64,000 nt of DNA from Streblospio benedicti (taxonomy: Eukaryota; Annelida; Polychaeta; Spionida; Spionidae): the NCBI GenBank assembly GCA_019095985.1, contig CM032668.1, positions 19,921,299 to 19,985,298 on the forward strand, given 5' to 3'. The position numbers and the translations under genes are program-made. Positions within the stretch are counted from its first letter, which is position 1, and every line of letters starts with the position of its first letter. Positions 1-12,337 of this stretch are shown here, one piece after another. The notes beneath the pieces are model-generated. The model searched no databases. It was not told the origin of the DNA and worked only from the letters and a program-made list of their open reading frames with translations.

Positions 1-147
1 GATGAGGCTCAAGAGGAAGAGGAGGTCATTGAGTTTCCAAGTTTTATCTGTCCAAGTTCTGAAGAAAAATCTAAGGAAGTTCGCTTGAAAGCTTGGTTGC
101 AAAGCTGTACTTTTAGTAAGGCACCTATGACTGTGCCAATAATTTGA
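1..147 (+). CDS. C-terminal end of an unrecognised protein (partial)
   Basis: An open frame enters from the left edge and ends with TGA at 145-147. It encodes about 48 residues, starting with an acidic stretch (DEAQEEEEVIEF) and ending in SKAPMTVPII. The composition, with few simple repeats and a glutamate-rich start followed by mixed residues, looks like real coding sequence, but I do not recognise the family. An AATAAA-type signal lies downstream near 682. It sits on the opposite strand to the insulin-degrading enzyme exons, in what should be an intron of that gene, so it may be a nested gene, a retrocopy or the end of a transposon protein. Confidence 0.4.
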   Translation, partial: DEAQEEEEVIEFPSFICPSSEEKSKEVRLKAWLQSCTFSKAPMTVPII

Positions 148-1142
148 TGGATTTTCAAGCAAATGTTTTTACATGTTCTGTTCTCTTAGTGCTGCTATCA
201 TGGAAAAATAACTTTTTAACACCTGAATGTAATTTGGCATATTTGTTGTATGCATAATAGCTTTCAACATTTTAATTTCAAACCAGATTATTATAAAATA
301 AACCAACGCAGCTTTCAAATGTGACATAGCCTTTAATTTAGTCTTTATATTCGTAATAGTAAATTATTATAGCCAGCTGATTGTAACATTGAATTAAATA
401 TATTCTGTTGTATTATTTTACTTCTAAATACACATGTACACCTACAATGGACAAACTACAATTGTAATAGCTCTTGATTGCCCAGAACAATATTCATGAT
501 ATCTTAATATTTTCCATCTAAATATGGAATACATCTAACAAAACTGCGGTATGTGCATACACCATAAAACTTTGATATGCAAATCACACCATTTAAAGTT
601 TGTCCAAAATTTGTCAAAAGTTTTCAATTTTTGGTCTACGATTTGCATGGTTGTATTTTAGCTTCTACAATGTATCTGTGAAATAAAGAGGACCTAGATA
701 TACTAAATTCACAAATTTAATCATAGAAACTACTGTAGTGGTTGACCGTGAATATTCAAGGTGGCAAATCAAAGATGTTTACAGTACATGTCATGACTTT
801 GGATAATAAGACTAACCACCTACATACGTGTATATAACGACTGCTGACTGTGGCGGCTGAATTAAGAGCATATCAATCATAAACCTCATAATCTACATTC
901 ACCCTTTTAATATTCGCAGAACTTGCTCTCAAAATCCAACCAATCACAAGCCCCACTGTTGAAATGTTCAGCCGAGGTATCAAACGTAGCGTACATGTCA
1001 GTCAAGAGAGAAAAAACAAGTATTCATTTTGTTTATGACGTCCCACGGGTTGATATGAACATGGACTTATAAGCATTAAAAACCGACGATGACAGTTACC
1101 CCACCCACGCCAACACAATAAATTATAAATGTTGACACTCAC
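148..1142. other. Non-coding stretch, no gene seen
   Basis: AT-rich sequence between the plus-strand coding tail and the last visible exon of insulin-degrading enzyme. I looked on the minus strand for the next exon of that enzyme and did not find it. It presumably holds a 3' untranslated region of the plus-strand gene and intron. Confidence 0.5.
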
Positions 1143-3303
1143 CTTTGCCCAAAATAGCCAATGCCATGAGATTTGAAGAATAGTTTTCTTTGTGGAACTT
1201 GAGAAGTTCCTCCCTGATATCCTGTCCTCTCTCTTTGGGGATGGTAAGAAGCGTGTCTTTGTTACCTTATAAGAATGGGAAAAGAAAACTAGATGAATTA
1301 ACAATCATCATATGCAATATATCCTACAAAGAAGTCATTTGCATGAATTTGTGCCATGTGGCCTTACATCATGGAAAACACATTTTGTCATTCATATGAA
1401 TTAGAGCAATCAACAGCAAGATTTCTTTAATTAGTTATAAACGTATCCACCACAATTCAATTATATTATACTTTTCATCTTGATTTCTTCATTTTTCATG
1501 TCCTAATAAGTGCCTTTAGGCGTATCAGACAGGGATGTTTGTACATGAGCATTCAGAGGCAGGTTAGGTAATCAACGGAGCATCGGGGTGGAGGGATCAC
1601 ACTACCTATCGCTTTCAAATTAGGCAAATTCTTTTAAGTGTAGAGGGATGACTGTCCACTATACAGGACGAGCCTTTTAAGAGGCTTCCCAACCTCATTA
1701 ACGGTAAAGTGATAAAGCTACAAACAGGTCAAATATTGAGTTGAATAATGTTACCTGTTCCAAATTTGCTATAATCATGGTCTTGGTTTACAGTTGCTTT
1801 TTCCAACTGCAGCAATCGCCACGCATCATTTGAGAGATTCTTGTCATTCTCAGAATTCACAGCGTTTACTTCTCTTTCTGTAGCACTTGCAGTAAATAGC
1901 GGACACAAGAAAAACTGAGCAAACCTACAAAGATACGAGCAAACATGTAGAATAAACTATGTTTGATGCAGTTGGGATTGTTAGACACCAGCTCGTTGCA
2001 ATATCCATGCTTTTACAATAGGCTTTTTTATCATGCCATCGTACCTACATCTTTAGATAGAGGTCTTGAGATTGAAAGATTACACTATATAAGATTGAAC
2101 AGTACAGCAGTCTATATATCAAGATATCATAGAATGGTCAGTTCGAAAATGACTATTTAAAAACATGCTACAATACATATCTGTCAAATTATTATCATAA
2201 GCATTGAAAAACACAGGTCTGCATAGATAGAATGTGCTTAACCATGCATGTTAATGCGGATTGATGAAAAGAGAAGTACATATAAAGAACAAATTTACTA
2301 TAAACTCAATTCTAATACTAACCTATCAAGAGCACCTTGTAAATGATCAGGTCCAATGTCAAAATAAAAGTTGGTGTGTTCTGCTGATGTGTACGCATTA
2401 CTACTGCCCCCATGCTCACTCAGGAACTTATTATATTCATTTTCTTCAGGATACTGAAAATTAAAAAAATGCATACAGTAAAATAGAATAAACATTCGCA
2501 AATAAAAGTAAAATGAGCAATCTACAATAATGAAACTGTTGTATGGGCTTTTTTGTGAATAATGTACATGTTGAATAAGGATAACAAGCTAATACACGAG
2601 CACAATTAACACATTTAAATGATGTAGACTGAAATTTTACCGATGATCAAAGTTAAGTCGACATTTTAATTCAAATTTCTGTATACTAAATAAAGACCAT
2701 GATTAACATAGCTAATACTAATAATTTGTGAGCTCTACCAGTACAATACATAGATAGTATGAAACGAATACTTACTTTTTCAGTTCCAAGAAAGAGCATA
2801 TGCTCACAAAAATGAGCCAAGCCTGGAATATCTTTTGGATCGGACATACTTCCTAGCAGAATAGAATTGGTACATTAGAATCATTCAATTTTAAAAAGAA
2901 TACTGACAAATATATAAATTTACTTTCTCGCAATTGACAAACTAATCATGCACATAGTTGCGCTTGAATATTCTGGAAGAAAGTACTTTAAATATACACA
3001 GAGAAAAAATTTAAGTTTGAGTCCCCAAAATTTATTAATGATAATATAATATGAACTAATATACATGTAGCTTTAATCAAAGTATTAATCAATTGGATCT
3101 ACATCAAAATAAGTATCTTCTACATTTACTGACCTATGTGCACATCTAAAGCAGCACCGGAGGAGTCAGTGACTGGGTCGGATATAAGAAGAACTTTCAA
3201 TCCATTTGTAAGTTCTAGGCCGCGATAAAGACGCTTGTCTTCCGCTGACTTGATGATATTATCGAGGCGGTGCTTGATGAGTGATTCAGATGCCGACCCC
3301 ATC
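1143..3303 (-). CDS. IDE: Insulin-degrading enzyme, N-terminal exons (partial)
   Basis: Zinc metalloprotease of the M16 (inverzincin) family, which cleaves insulin, amyloid-beta and other short peptides in the cytosol. Five exons on the minus strand join in frame: 3303-3134, 2852-2776, 2453-2323, 1924-1755 and 1265-1143, each bounded by AG and GT. They encode about 185 residues matching the start of animal IDE: the [23 protein letters not shown] block, then the inverted zinc motif HFCEH in exon 2, then [20 protein letters not shown] and the [12 protein letters not shown] helix. The last exon ends at a good donor after ALAILGK, so the gene continues beyond the left edge. The Met at 3302-3300 follows a polypyrimidine-CTAG acceptor-like sequence, so an upstream leader exon (a mitochondrial presequence in other animals) may exist and the true start is unsettled. 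Confidence 0.93.
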
Positions 3304-3399
3304 CTAGAAAAAGTTTAAATGTTTTTTTTTGATAGATTTAAATTGATGAAAAGCTGATATTAGAGGATCCTTTATACAAGGTTATAGGGTTATATCACA

Positions 3400-3497
3400 T
3401 AGCCTCTACCGGGACTCGAACCCTGGATCACTGCCACTGTGGCACCTATTCATCAAGCACTTAAGGTAGGCGCATTAAACCACTCAGCCATCCAGAC
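3400..3497 (-). repeat. tRNA-Leu-like SINE head
   Basis: On the minus strand there is an A-box-like TGGCTGAGTGG followed about 50 bases later by a B box GGTTCGAGTCC, the order and spacing of a class II (Leu/Ser) tRNA. The acceptor ends do not pair and the anticodon arm is poor, so it is a tRNA-derived SINE or tRNA pseudogene rather than a working tRNA gene. Confidence 0.65.
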
Positions 3498-6229
3498 ACA
3501 ACTAAAAGCTGTGTTATTCAAACTGAGGGTTTTAAATATCCTGTCTCATGGTACTATCGTTCATCCATTTACCGGATACTTAATGATTCGGCTGTAAATA
3601 CAGAAGAGTGCTGATATGCAACATTTCAAACCTCACAGTGTCGAACCATTGCACATTCATCTGGCCACACCTGGTAAAAATATCAGTTCTCAAAGCAATT
3701 TTTTAAGAAAATACAGCAGCCTATCCAGTATTAAAGTCAGTAAAAACAACGTTTTTACTGGGTGTCCTAATAACAGAAATATTGAATTCAAGCTCCATTG
3801 TAGGAAACAAATATGTAATCACTAACCATCTAGGCCTGTATAATGAAACTATATCCATTTTGCCATGTCCCTGACAATTTACAGATAATTCCGCAGAGAA
3901 ATTACCGTTTTATAAGACATTTATCAAGTGCACTACTTCATATTAACTTTTGACTCTTAAATTTCCACAAATTCATTAAAAATAATATGGATATCAATTT
4001 TAAAACATGTTTTTAATTTCCAATACTATTTCTAAATCAGAATACATCACGCGTATCGTGTACAGGTCACGCCACCTGCAACATCCATATACGTATGTAT
4101 GACATATTATCCCTATGTTGACATTCAGCATAAGAACATAATAAATTACAAGAATAAGTACATAAATTTATGATAAATGGACATTTCCACTGAATGGATG
4201 AAGGATACCAATAGTACATGTAGCAGTATTCACTGTAGTGTTTTAATTTATTTAGTTACAGTTGAAACAAAAGAAAAGGAAACAAAACAATAACTTGAAT
4301 ATGAAGTCTCTATCACACTGACATCCTCATTTTACGCAACAGTTTGTCAACTATGAGTGATCAAGTACTATCGCGTACGTTCATTGGTTGGTGCCCAGCC
4401 AACCATGTTGTATGTTTGTTCATGATATATTGAACATCCAGTGTTTGACAACTCAATTTGTGAATGATAAAACGTCTTTTAGTTACCGGTACCTGAATAC
4501 CCGGACCTGAATTATATGAATAGGTAGTCGCAGCACTTAGGCACTTTTTGTGGTTTATTGATTTGGAAAAGTAAATTGATTTTGTATTACACAAATAGAT
4601 AACTAAATTTGTTGACTATTCAATTTTGTGGGATTGCAATAAACAGCAAAACCGGCAGATAAAAATGTACGCGAACACTCTCTAAGAGAGTACACCACTT
4701 TTAATGTAATGTTTGCGTGAATTTTCTAATACGGCTCGTACTTAAGTCTTTTATTTTAATAATTGGGTTATAGAATGCTTAATCACGTATTTTAAAGTGC
4801 GAACATGTTTTGCTGAACTGCACAAGTACAAGGCCGCTGAAGCACTCCACATATAAACTCACACTTTTATTTATCTTAGTTTCCGATTGTCTTGACAATT
4901 TTATGCAGAAAGGAAAGCATTAAAAGAGAAATATCATTGGTGACAGTGAGGAGAGTAACCGCTTGTCGTAATTGACATTCTTAGGGAGATCTTGCAGATA
5001 AAATTCAAGCACTGAATTACACAATGTTTGGAATGATTCTAAGATCGTGTGGTGTTTCTTAATAATACATATGGACTGAGTGGCCTAAATATTGACAAGC
5101 ACAGCAGACATCTTGGTTGGGACTCTTTATTGTCAGGCGCATGCGCGGCATAGTAACATACATATACAACAGGTACCTGCTGGCGCCTGTATAATTATAA
5201 TGAATTACGTACGTGGTAGGAGTCAATTCTTTTATGTGAAATATTTAGAAGTTGATTATTGTTACCTACCGGATGTTTACCAAGTGATGCAGCGCCTCTA
5301 ACTGTACATTGGAGTGATGGTCCCAAAAGTGAACCATAACTCCAAAAGACACTGGTAGAGGCACTGCTTTTGCGTATCCAACAAAGCTTAATTTTGAACA
5401 AGGGTGCTGTTGTGATGTTACTGCTTGAGGCTAGCACATAACAATCAATGATGTACGCGATGCAACACTTCCAGTCATAGTTGACAGAAGTACCTGGCTG
5501 GAGTGCCTTGCGCCAAAACAGTCAGTGGGCGCCTGTTTCAACAGACTAGAATAGTAAAACTCATAATATTCTCACTGGATCTTTGTTACTAGTAGAAAGT
5601 ACTTAGTCCAGCCAAAAATATGTACAATAGGGTCGATATTCTTAAAAGAGATCCCGATTAAGAATGAAACATATATTTTTTTAAACATTAGTATTATTAT
5701 AAGAATAAGAAAGTATAAGAAACACCTTTAATATATATCATACTTAATTATATTTATGCAATCGAATCAACTTACGCAACGAATGTTACTCCATACATGC
5801 CTAAATGACAGGTCCATAAAGGAAAAATGCTACAATCACACAACTGACTACTTACTTCCTGGTAAATGTAGGACACAATCGTCTAGGGAGTATTGAGATC
5901 TTTGTGATACTAGCTTTAGATAGGAAAATACTCCCTACTTTTTGTAAAATCACCATATGTTTGGAAAAAAATATCACCTCTTGTAGTCGGTATTTGACAG
6001 AGGTGACGGAAAGTTGGCAGACTAAAGTTTAAGTTTAGATAAAATTATGTAGTAATATGTGTGTCATTAATATTTCCCCCAATGACTACACATTGTTAAC
6101 ACAAGCATTTTCCACGGACAAAAGGGTTTCATATGTATCAATTTTCCTAATATGAAATGAGTTAATTAGTAAGTAGTTTTGCTGGCTTAATCAAGATTAT
6201 TGAGCTCTTTCCAACCACTAAATTGTGAC
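3498..6229. other. Gene-free intergenic DNA
   Basis: No open frame here resembles a known protein and none shows convincing coding composition. The region is AT-rich and may contain an unrecognised first exon and promoter of the insulin-degrading enzyme gene. The only structure I can name is the short inverted repeat at 5884-5937. Confidence 0.45.
5884..5937. repeat. Short inverted-repeat element (MITE relic)
   Basis: A 54-bp stretch begins TAGGGAGTATT and ends with its reverse complement AATACTCCCTA. The interior is not symmetrical. It looks like a very short or internally deleted MITE. Confidence 0.5.
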
Positions 6230-7330
6230 ACTTATACCCCATGTGGCCTTAATGTCCTAGAAATCTTTCAAACAACGTGAATCTTTTGCTGTATGATATT
6301 GAACCGAACAGGGACCATTGTGGTCCATATAAACCACGTCAATTATTCATATATCATTATTAAACATAAGAGCTCTCTTTATATGGTGTGATTTGTAGAT
6401 TGAGCTAGATTGGTAATGAGTTAAGGACATATACTTCCATAATGGACCCAAATTTGGGGAATTATAGTCCATATCATGTTTGTGCAGAATGGTCACAGCA
6501 TTTCTAACTTAAAAATTCAGTTTGAGCATCCTAGCTCTAACTGTGTAACATGCGTAGACTAAACAATGGCCATAATGCACCCATATATGAACCATTGTTC
6601 TCCATAAGCAATAAGTGCCCTGATTGCTATTTCAAACTTGAAAACGGAATTTGTGTACTCTAGCTGGAAAAGTGCGACCTACCGGGGAACATATACTGGG
6701 TAATGGTATCAAGTCAGGTAGATGCGCCGCCATACGTTAGCAGGTCGTCACATCACTAAAATGTACGTGTAACGACCTGCTGACGTATACTGAGATTCTG
6801 GCGACCGCATCTACCAACTCTGCTGGCCATAAGCCACCCAAATACGGATCTATTATAGACCATATGAAATAGGTGCCGAGAGGTCCCTATTTGTTATTTA
6901 CAATCCAAATTTGAGTGATTCAGCTCGAACCATGTTACCTTCAGAGGGTTAACCATGTAGGAACCAACAAATATATAGCCATAACGACCCAAGATAGGGT
7001 CTATTGTGGTCCACATGAAATAGGCATACAAAGTTCACCATTTTCAGCTTACAAACCAAATTTGAGCACCCTAACTCAAATGATTGTAGATGTATGTGAA
7101 CAGTAAGAAATGGACCAAATAATGGTCCACAATGGACCCAAATATGGACTTTGGGTTCATGTGAAATAGGCTCCAAGATGTCACTTTTTGCAATGGACAA
7201 ACCAAATTTGAGCATTCGAGATCAAATGATGAGCCTTGTAGAGGGGTAAGTTTAAAATGGACCGAATAATGATCCCGAATAGCCAATTTGCACACATTAG
7301 CTCAAGCGATGTCACATGTAGATGGGTAAC
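6230..7330. repeat. Diverged tandem array, unit about 130-150 bp
   Basis: A recurring block (GGACCCAAATATGG-like, then GGTCCACATGAAATAGG, then CAAATTTGAGCA) appears near 6313, 6442, 6575, 6840, 6984 and 7133. Spacing is about 133-149 bases once the MITE at 6717-6815 is subtracted. At least six diverged copies can be followed, and the sequence decays at both ends. Short open frames inside it are by-products of the repeat. Confidence 0.7.
6717..6815. mobile_element. 99-bp palindromic MITE
   Basis: Starts GGTAGATGCG and ends CGCATCTACC, an exact 10-bp terminal inverted repeat. An inner pair (AGCAGGTCGT / ACGACCTGCT) continues the stem, so nearly the whole element folds on itself. It interrupts the tandem array, so it arrived after the array formed. 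No clear target-site duplication was found. Confidence 0.75.
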
Positions 7331-9915
7331 AAGCCACATGGATGGACGGCTGGTCAGTCAGACGCTGAAAAAATTGACATGAAAAAAGTAGGGGTTGGTG
7401 GGATTGTGTGAAAGGGGCAAGTGAGTCAGTAAGATGTAGGATATCTGAGGACTAACTACAAAATTAATAGATTTTATAAACAAACATGACAAAACTGTTG
7501 ACATTTTATTCTAAATGCAAAGCTAGCTCCATATCACAAGGTCAGATATGTACTCACATATTTTCCAAGAAATAAACGAACACTAAGTTAAAAGTATGTT
7601 TAAAAAAATCTTTCAATATCAAGTTGAAAAATTAATTGGAAAAATATCACTGAAGTTCATATAATACAATTAAGTGCATCTTAAACCCAAAATATCATAT
7701 TTACAAAGTGCTTTCATTCTTTGTTTTGAAAATGCAAGGAAACAAACACTGAACAAATCAGGACTTCTACAAAAATATATTACATTGTCGTGAAGATAAA
7801 TAATGCACATAAAAGTTGATCCATTATACATTGTACTTCAAAAATAATTGGCAGTGAATGTTTTGCAACATTCACTGTCACTTATTGAATTCTGTTATTC
7901 AATACTTCACATATAAAACTATGCCCAACATTTCTCTGAAAAACTTCAGTTCATAAACCTAGAGAGATGATACTGCTAAGTTCACTTGAAAATAACATCA
8001 CCATTAACACTAAACAATTTTTGATTGACTAAATTAGCCTTTTAAGAATGAATGCATTAAGCAACTTGTAGTTTTATTCACACTGATTTTTACATTATAA
8101 TAGCAAATGCAATGAAGAATTTTAATGAAAGATATATTCATCCTAATACTTGTATTCACAAATCAGTTAATGGGCAAAATCGTTCATTTCAAAGGATTAT
8201 TTGTTGGAAAATACAAAATACTAGTACAGAACATTTAGTACCTAGAGTAGACCTGATATATCATTGACACTGAAGCCATATTGTAGAGCCCTATACGTTT
8301 GAAGTTTTTCTCGGTTTTAACACCAATACACTAAAGTGTGGCTTTTTTCAGTGTAATTTTTCACAAATTCAAAAATTCTTTTTTATAATTAAATCTACCT
8401 GACAAAGCAGTTTCTCCAGTGCCTTTCGTCTAAATTGTTATATCCAACAAAAAATCAATACTCATAAATTTATACACGTATCAAAGGCGGTAGTTAAATA
8501 GTTCCCTGAATTGATGCAAATTCAAGAGGTTGTATTGCTGTTGTTATGGTGTGATTTAGCTCTACAGCTAATCCATGAATTAAGAAAAAACAAAACAAAC
8601 TATAAACACAATTTTAAAAGGCTGTGAAAATACTTCGGAGAACAACAGCAAACATTTAAACCCACAAACTTAAAAGGGTTTTACAGTATCTTTAAATAGT
8701 ATGGAATGTACAGTGGAAAGAAAATTTATTTTCTACACAATAACAATGATCATAAAATGCTGAAGTAAACAGCATTAGAAGAGAAAACCCATCACAAACA
8801 AACGAAGCAGTACAAATTTTTACTAGCTTTAAAATGAGGAAATCATTGAGAACGATAGTACCAATTAAAAGTAAATTTAAAACAGTTGTTATTATGGACA
8901 TTATCACTAATATACATTTGGTATCTCGGAAGAAATTACCACTTTGACATAAATATATAGTTTTTAAATGTTGACAAAGGCCTTTTTTTTCTTGTAGTAT
9001 GTACATGTAACTAAGGACATTCAATTAGAGAAGAGAATCACTGGAGTAAAAGATCACTAACTCATTGACTAGGATAATGTAACAATATCATGGCAAGATA
9101 AAAGTTTGTCATGGATGAAAGATTATTACGATAAATCAATTATATAGCTACCTATTGAAACCTGTCATTTTGTCTTTGGCAAGACTTTTGCACTTATCTC
9201 AAGAGCTTCATCAGGCCTAATGCAAAGATCCTCTAAGTTGGTCACATGACCACCATGATGGTGGCAGTCATGTGTTGTTTTTAAGAACCAAAAAACCAAA
9301 CTGCTATAATTTCAAGCAACTTCAAATCATATTGACTGACATATTTTCTCATCTGTTTAGAAAACACTTAATCTGTTTATATAACAACCTTACATGCAAT
9401 TGATACATACAGTAGACATTGTGGAAAATTTGAAATAAAATATTAAATCACAGTTTAAAAGATACGTTAAAACACATGGCTTAGTCTTCAATAACAAAGG
9501 GTAATAGGTTAAAACAACAACACTTCTATCGAATACATAGGCAAGAAAACACCAAAAAGTTTGAATTGCATTTGTAAAAAAACATGAAACGCGAAGAGCA
9601 CCATAATTTATAACATATTATATGTAGACTTGCATGTCCAGTGTGAAAACATTTTCACTACATAACCATTAGTCTATTATGAATGAGGACAAGTGAAATT
9701 GATTTTAATTGTATTACAAAAAATTATTTCTCATCAAGTTTCGCTATTCTTTTTAACGTGCATATTAGTCAACATAAAAAATGCGTTCATCTGCAAAGAA
9801 AATTAAAGCATCTAGATGCGTGCATTGACAAACTGACACATAACTAAATTATGTACGTGTTTGTTTGAAAACACAGGTGGGATTGCCTGCGCACTCATCT
9901 ATATTTCTCATAAAT
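7331..9915. other. Non-coding DNA, probably includes the 3' UTR of the ADO gene
   Basis: Very AT-rich. The 110-codon minus-strand frame at 8692-9024 is hydrophobic but unlike any family I know, and its base composition is that of its surroundings, so I do not call it. The stretch nearest 9915 lies directly downstream of a minus-strand ADO coding region and probably carries its 3' untranslated region. Confidence 0.4.
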
Positions 9916-10656
9916 TCAAACTGAATCTTCATCTTCACATGGGTCTATGTGTCTACCACAATATTGAGTTGTATCACACCAAAACTCCGGTGGCGTATTA
10001 ATCTGTACTAAATATCGCATTGATCCATCACCTTTAAAGTCTTTGAAGTAATGGCATTCTCTTGTACGATACTTCAGTTCATAAGGAGGAGAGAGTATAT
10101 CCAAAAATACTAAAGAGCCGTTTAAAGCTGTTATTTCGTGTATATTAGATTTACTTGGTGTAAGTAAACAAGGTGGATCTTTAGGTCCTACGCACACTGT
10201 TTCTTCCTTCTTAGCACACTTGATCGAGATCGGATATGTTGGGGAATCCTCACCCAACGAAACTCCTTTTAATAGATCTACACTGGGTTGCGGATCACTG
10301 CTTGCCTGAGAATAGTTAACTATGGTGCCATGTCCATGTAAAACCTTGATAATTCCGAACATTCCTGGATGATCATGCAAGGGTATACGTCTATTATGTT
10401 TCAAAAATGAACACCCCATTGTAATCACTTGCTCTGGATCGTCCCAGAGAGGAACATAAGTAACTGGTGAACCATCCCTTTCTTCGTCATAATTACCCTT
10501 GTCTTCAATATATTTCCTATCAAATATGACATCATTTAATGTAAAATTTTGTAAATAATCTATTAGTATGCCTATCCTTTCACTTAGAGATTTCTGTGCA
10601 TTGCTATTTGAAAAAGTTTCCTTTCCCAATCTTGCAAGTCTGCTCAAGGAAGCCAT
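9916..10656 (-). CDS. ADO: ADO-type cysteamine / N-terminal cysteine dioxygenase, paralogue 1
   Basis: Non-haem iron thiol dioxygenase of the PCO/ADO cupin family. In animals ADO oxidises cysteamine to hypotaurine and N-terminal cysteines of proteins, as an oxygen sensor. Intronless, 246 residues from the chosen Met; the frame is open for 12 more codons upstream (Met at 10692). I chose the inner ATG because MASLSRLARLG resembles the MASL start of vertebrate ADO and has an A at -3. Landmarks: PVTYVPLWDD, the iron-binding PLHDHPGMFG, KVLHGHG, the third histidine in NIHEI, FLDILSPPYE and ECHYF, where ADO forms a Cys-Tyr cofactor. Length is close to the usual ~270. A second copy lies 0.95 kb upstream on the same strand. 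Confidence 0.93.
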   Translation of the reverse strand: MASLSRLARLGKETFSNSNAQKSLSERIGILIDYLQNFTLNDVIFDRKYIEDKGNYDEERDGSPVTYVPLWDDPEQVITMGCSFLKHNRRIPLHDHPGMFGIIKVLHGHGTIVNYSQASSDPQPSVDLLKGVSLGEDSPTYPISIKCAKKEETVCVGPKDPPCLLTPSKSNIHEITALNGSLVFLDILSPPYELKYRTRECHYFKDFKGDGSMRYLVQINTPPEFWCDTTQYCGRHIDPCEDEDSV

Positions 10657-11608
10657 TTTGACAAGTTTTGCGCCATGCGTAAATATTTGCACAAATAAAA
10701 ATTATTGCATTGGAATAGGAAAGACCATAATTCCAATTTTTTATGGCAAAGGCATGAGAATCCGCATGATGGCACGTTTTTTTTAAACATTTATAACTGA
10801 ATAAAAAACAAAACAGAACGGTGTCAAGTGCTGTGCAGTGCGGTCCACTATAAATAATCTGTCTGACACACTGATACATAGCTTTGTCCAATAGCATTGC
10901 AAACATATGATAGACCCAAATGAAATTAGACTAGTCTATTAATCACTAATTATAAAGTGGGAGTTTCTCCGGGGAGTTTCTTAATGCATTAACCCAGATT
11001 CTATATTAAACATATATGTCTGTGAGATAACCAATTATGTTTTATTTGAGTTTATCTCGTATTCAGAGAGCGCAGTCTATATATTAGCTAAATATGATCT
11101 TGTTATCTAGATATCAATATAGATCTATATATATTCTTGAAAGTTTCTTCTTGAATGGAGGCTGCTAGCTATAATGGGGGGAGTTAATTTGTTGTGTACC
11201 AAATAAAAAGTAAGCCTACTACATTGTACATTGATAAACAGTAGGCTTGGGTAGAGTGGATCTACATGAAAGCATTCGATACATTGACTGCCGATATTGA
11301 CTGACTATTGAGTCATCTGAACTCAATTTATCACAGTTATGAACTGCAGACCTAGCATGGTGATACTACAGTGGACCGACCTTTCTTCATAATACCTACT
11401 CCCTAGCTACGTAGATCAGCGTAGGCTTTAACACAGAGTTTCATAAGATTTGTAGGTAGTTAGTTATCAGTATTTGACAGGAGTTGAAAATGTAATATAT
11501 TCCATCAACTCCTGCATATAATCCTCAGAAACCTTGCACAATCCTCTCAAATTGGATTTGATGGGTAAAGCTCACAGTGAGGTATGAAATATGTTTTGCA
11601 GGTCGTAT

Positions 11609-12337
11609 TCATTCAACTTTTAAAAATGGCTTTAATGGAGGTCCACTGTAATGAATTTCATCATTCATATCTATAGGGGGTGGTGTACACAGTTGTTGTA
11701 TGTGATGTTCCCACGAACATTTACCACCAACTGCACCAATGTTAACCACGGGTGTGGGTGTCCAGTCTTTGAAATAATGACAGTCCCGATAGCCATCATC
11801 ATACGGTGGAGCCAGTAGATCCAGAAAAGCCATAGTTCCATAGATCGCTTCAATTTCGTGGATATTCCTATCAACTGGATTTAACGTACAGATAGGATCT
11901 TCTACTCCAACAATATCCGTAGAGGCAACAGTTTTGAGCAGCGAAAACGAAACACCCGCATCGCTGTACGCATTCTCAATGATAGTGTGAGTTGTGACTT
12001 TGGCATTACCGGATATCACTTTTACAAATCCATACATGTGGGGATGGTCATGAAGAGGTATTTTGCTGCCCTCCTTTAAAACAAAAACTGCCATCGAGAA
12101 TATATCATCCTCATAGAGATGAATGTAAGTAATTGGATGTGCTGCATCTTGGCTGGACTTCAAGCACGAGTAGTCAAATTGGATATCCTCTAAACAGATG
12201 TCATTTATGCATTCTACAACCGTATCCAGACGTTCTCGGTTTATCACAGCTTCAGAATTTTCCTTAAGACACGCGAATACCTGACCTGCAGTTCTGGCAA
12301 GTTTATTCAAACGTTTATTTATCACCTTTGAATCCAT
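11609..12337 (-). CDS. ADO: ADO-type cysteamine / N-terminal cysteine dioxygenase, paralogue 2
   Basis: Second intronless member of the PCO/ADO family, 242 residues, same strand as the copy at 9916-10656. The iron site is complete: PLHDHPHMYG supplies two histidines and NIHEI the third. The Cys-Tyr pair is in DCHYF, and the family block FLDLLAPPYD is present. Identity between the copies outside these motifs is low (different N termini, different insert after the HDHP strand, different C termini), so the duplication is old. The start Met (MDSKVINKRLNKLART) is the first ATG of the frame. Whether both are catalytic on the same thiol cannot be told from sequence. Confidence 0.93.
   Translation of the reverse strand: MDSKVINKRLNKLARTAGQVFACLKENSEAVINRERLDTVVECINDICLEDIQFDYSCLKSSQDAAHPITYIHLYEDDIFSMAVFVLKEGSKIPLHDHPHMYGFVKVISGNAKVTTHTIIENAYSDAGVSFSLLKTVASTDIVGVEDPICTLNPVDRNIHEIEAIYGTMAFLDLLAPPYDDGYRDCHYFKDWTPTPVVNIGAVGGKCSWEHHIQQLCTPPPIDMNDEIHYSGPPLKPFLKVE

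Noticed and set aside
3400-3497. Functional tRNA-Leu gene
   Set aside because: A and B boxes are good, but the acceptor stem does not close and the anticodon arm is broken; a SINE head is the better call.
8692-9024. 110-codon hydrophobic minus-strand frame
   Set aside because: Composition matches the AT-rich surroundings, no family resemblance, and it lies where the 3' UTR of the ADO gene is expected.
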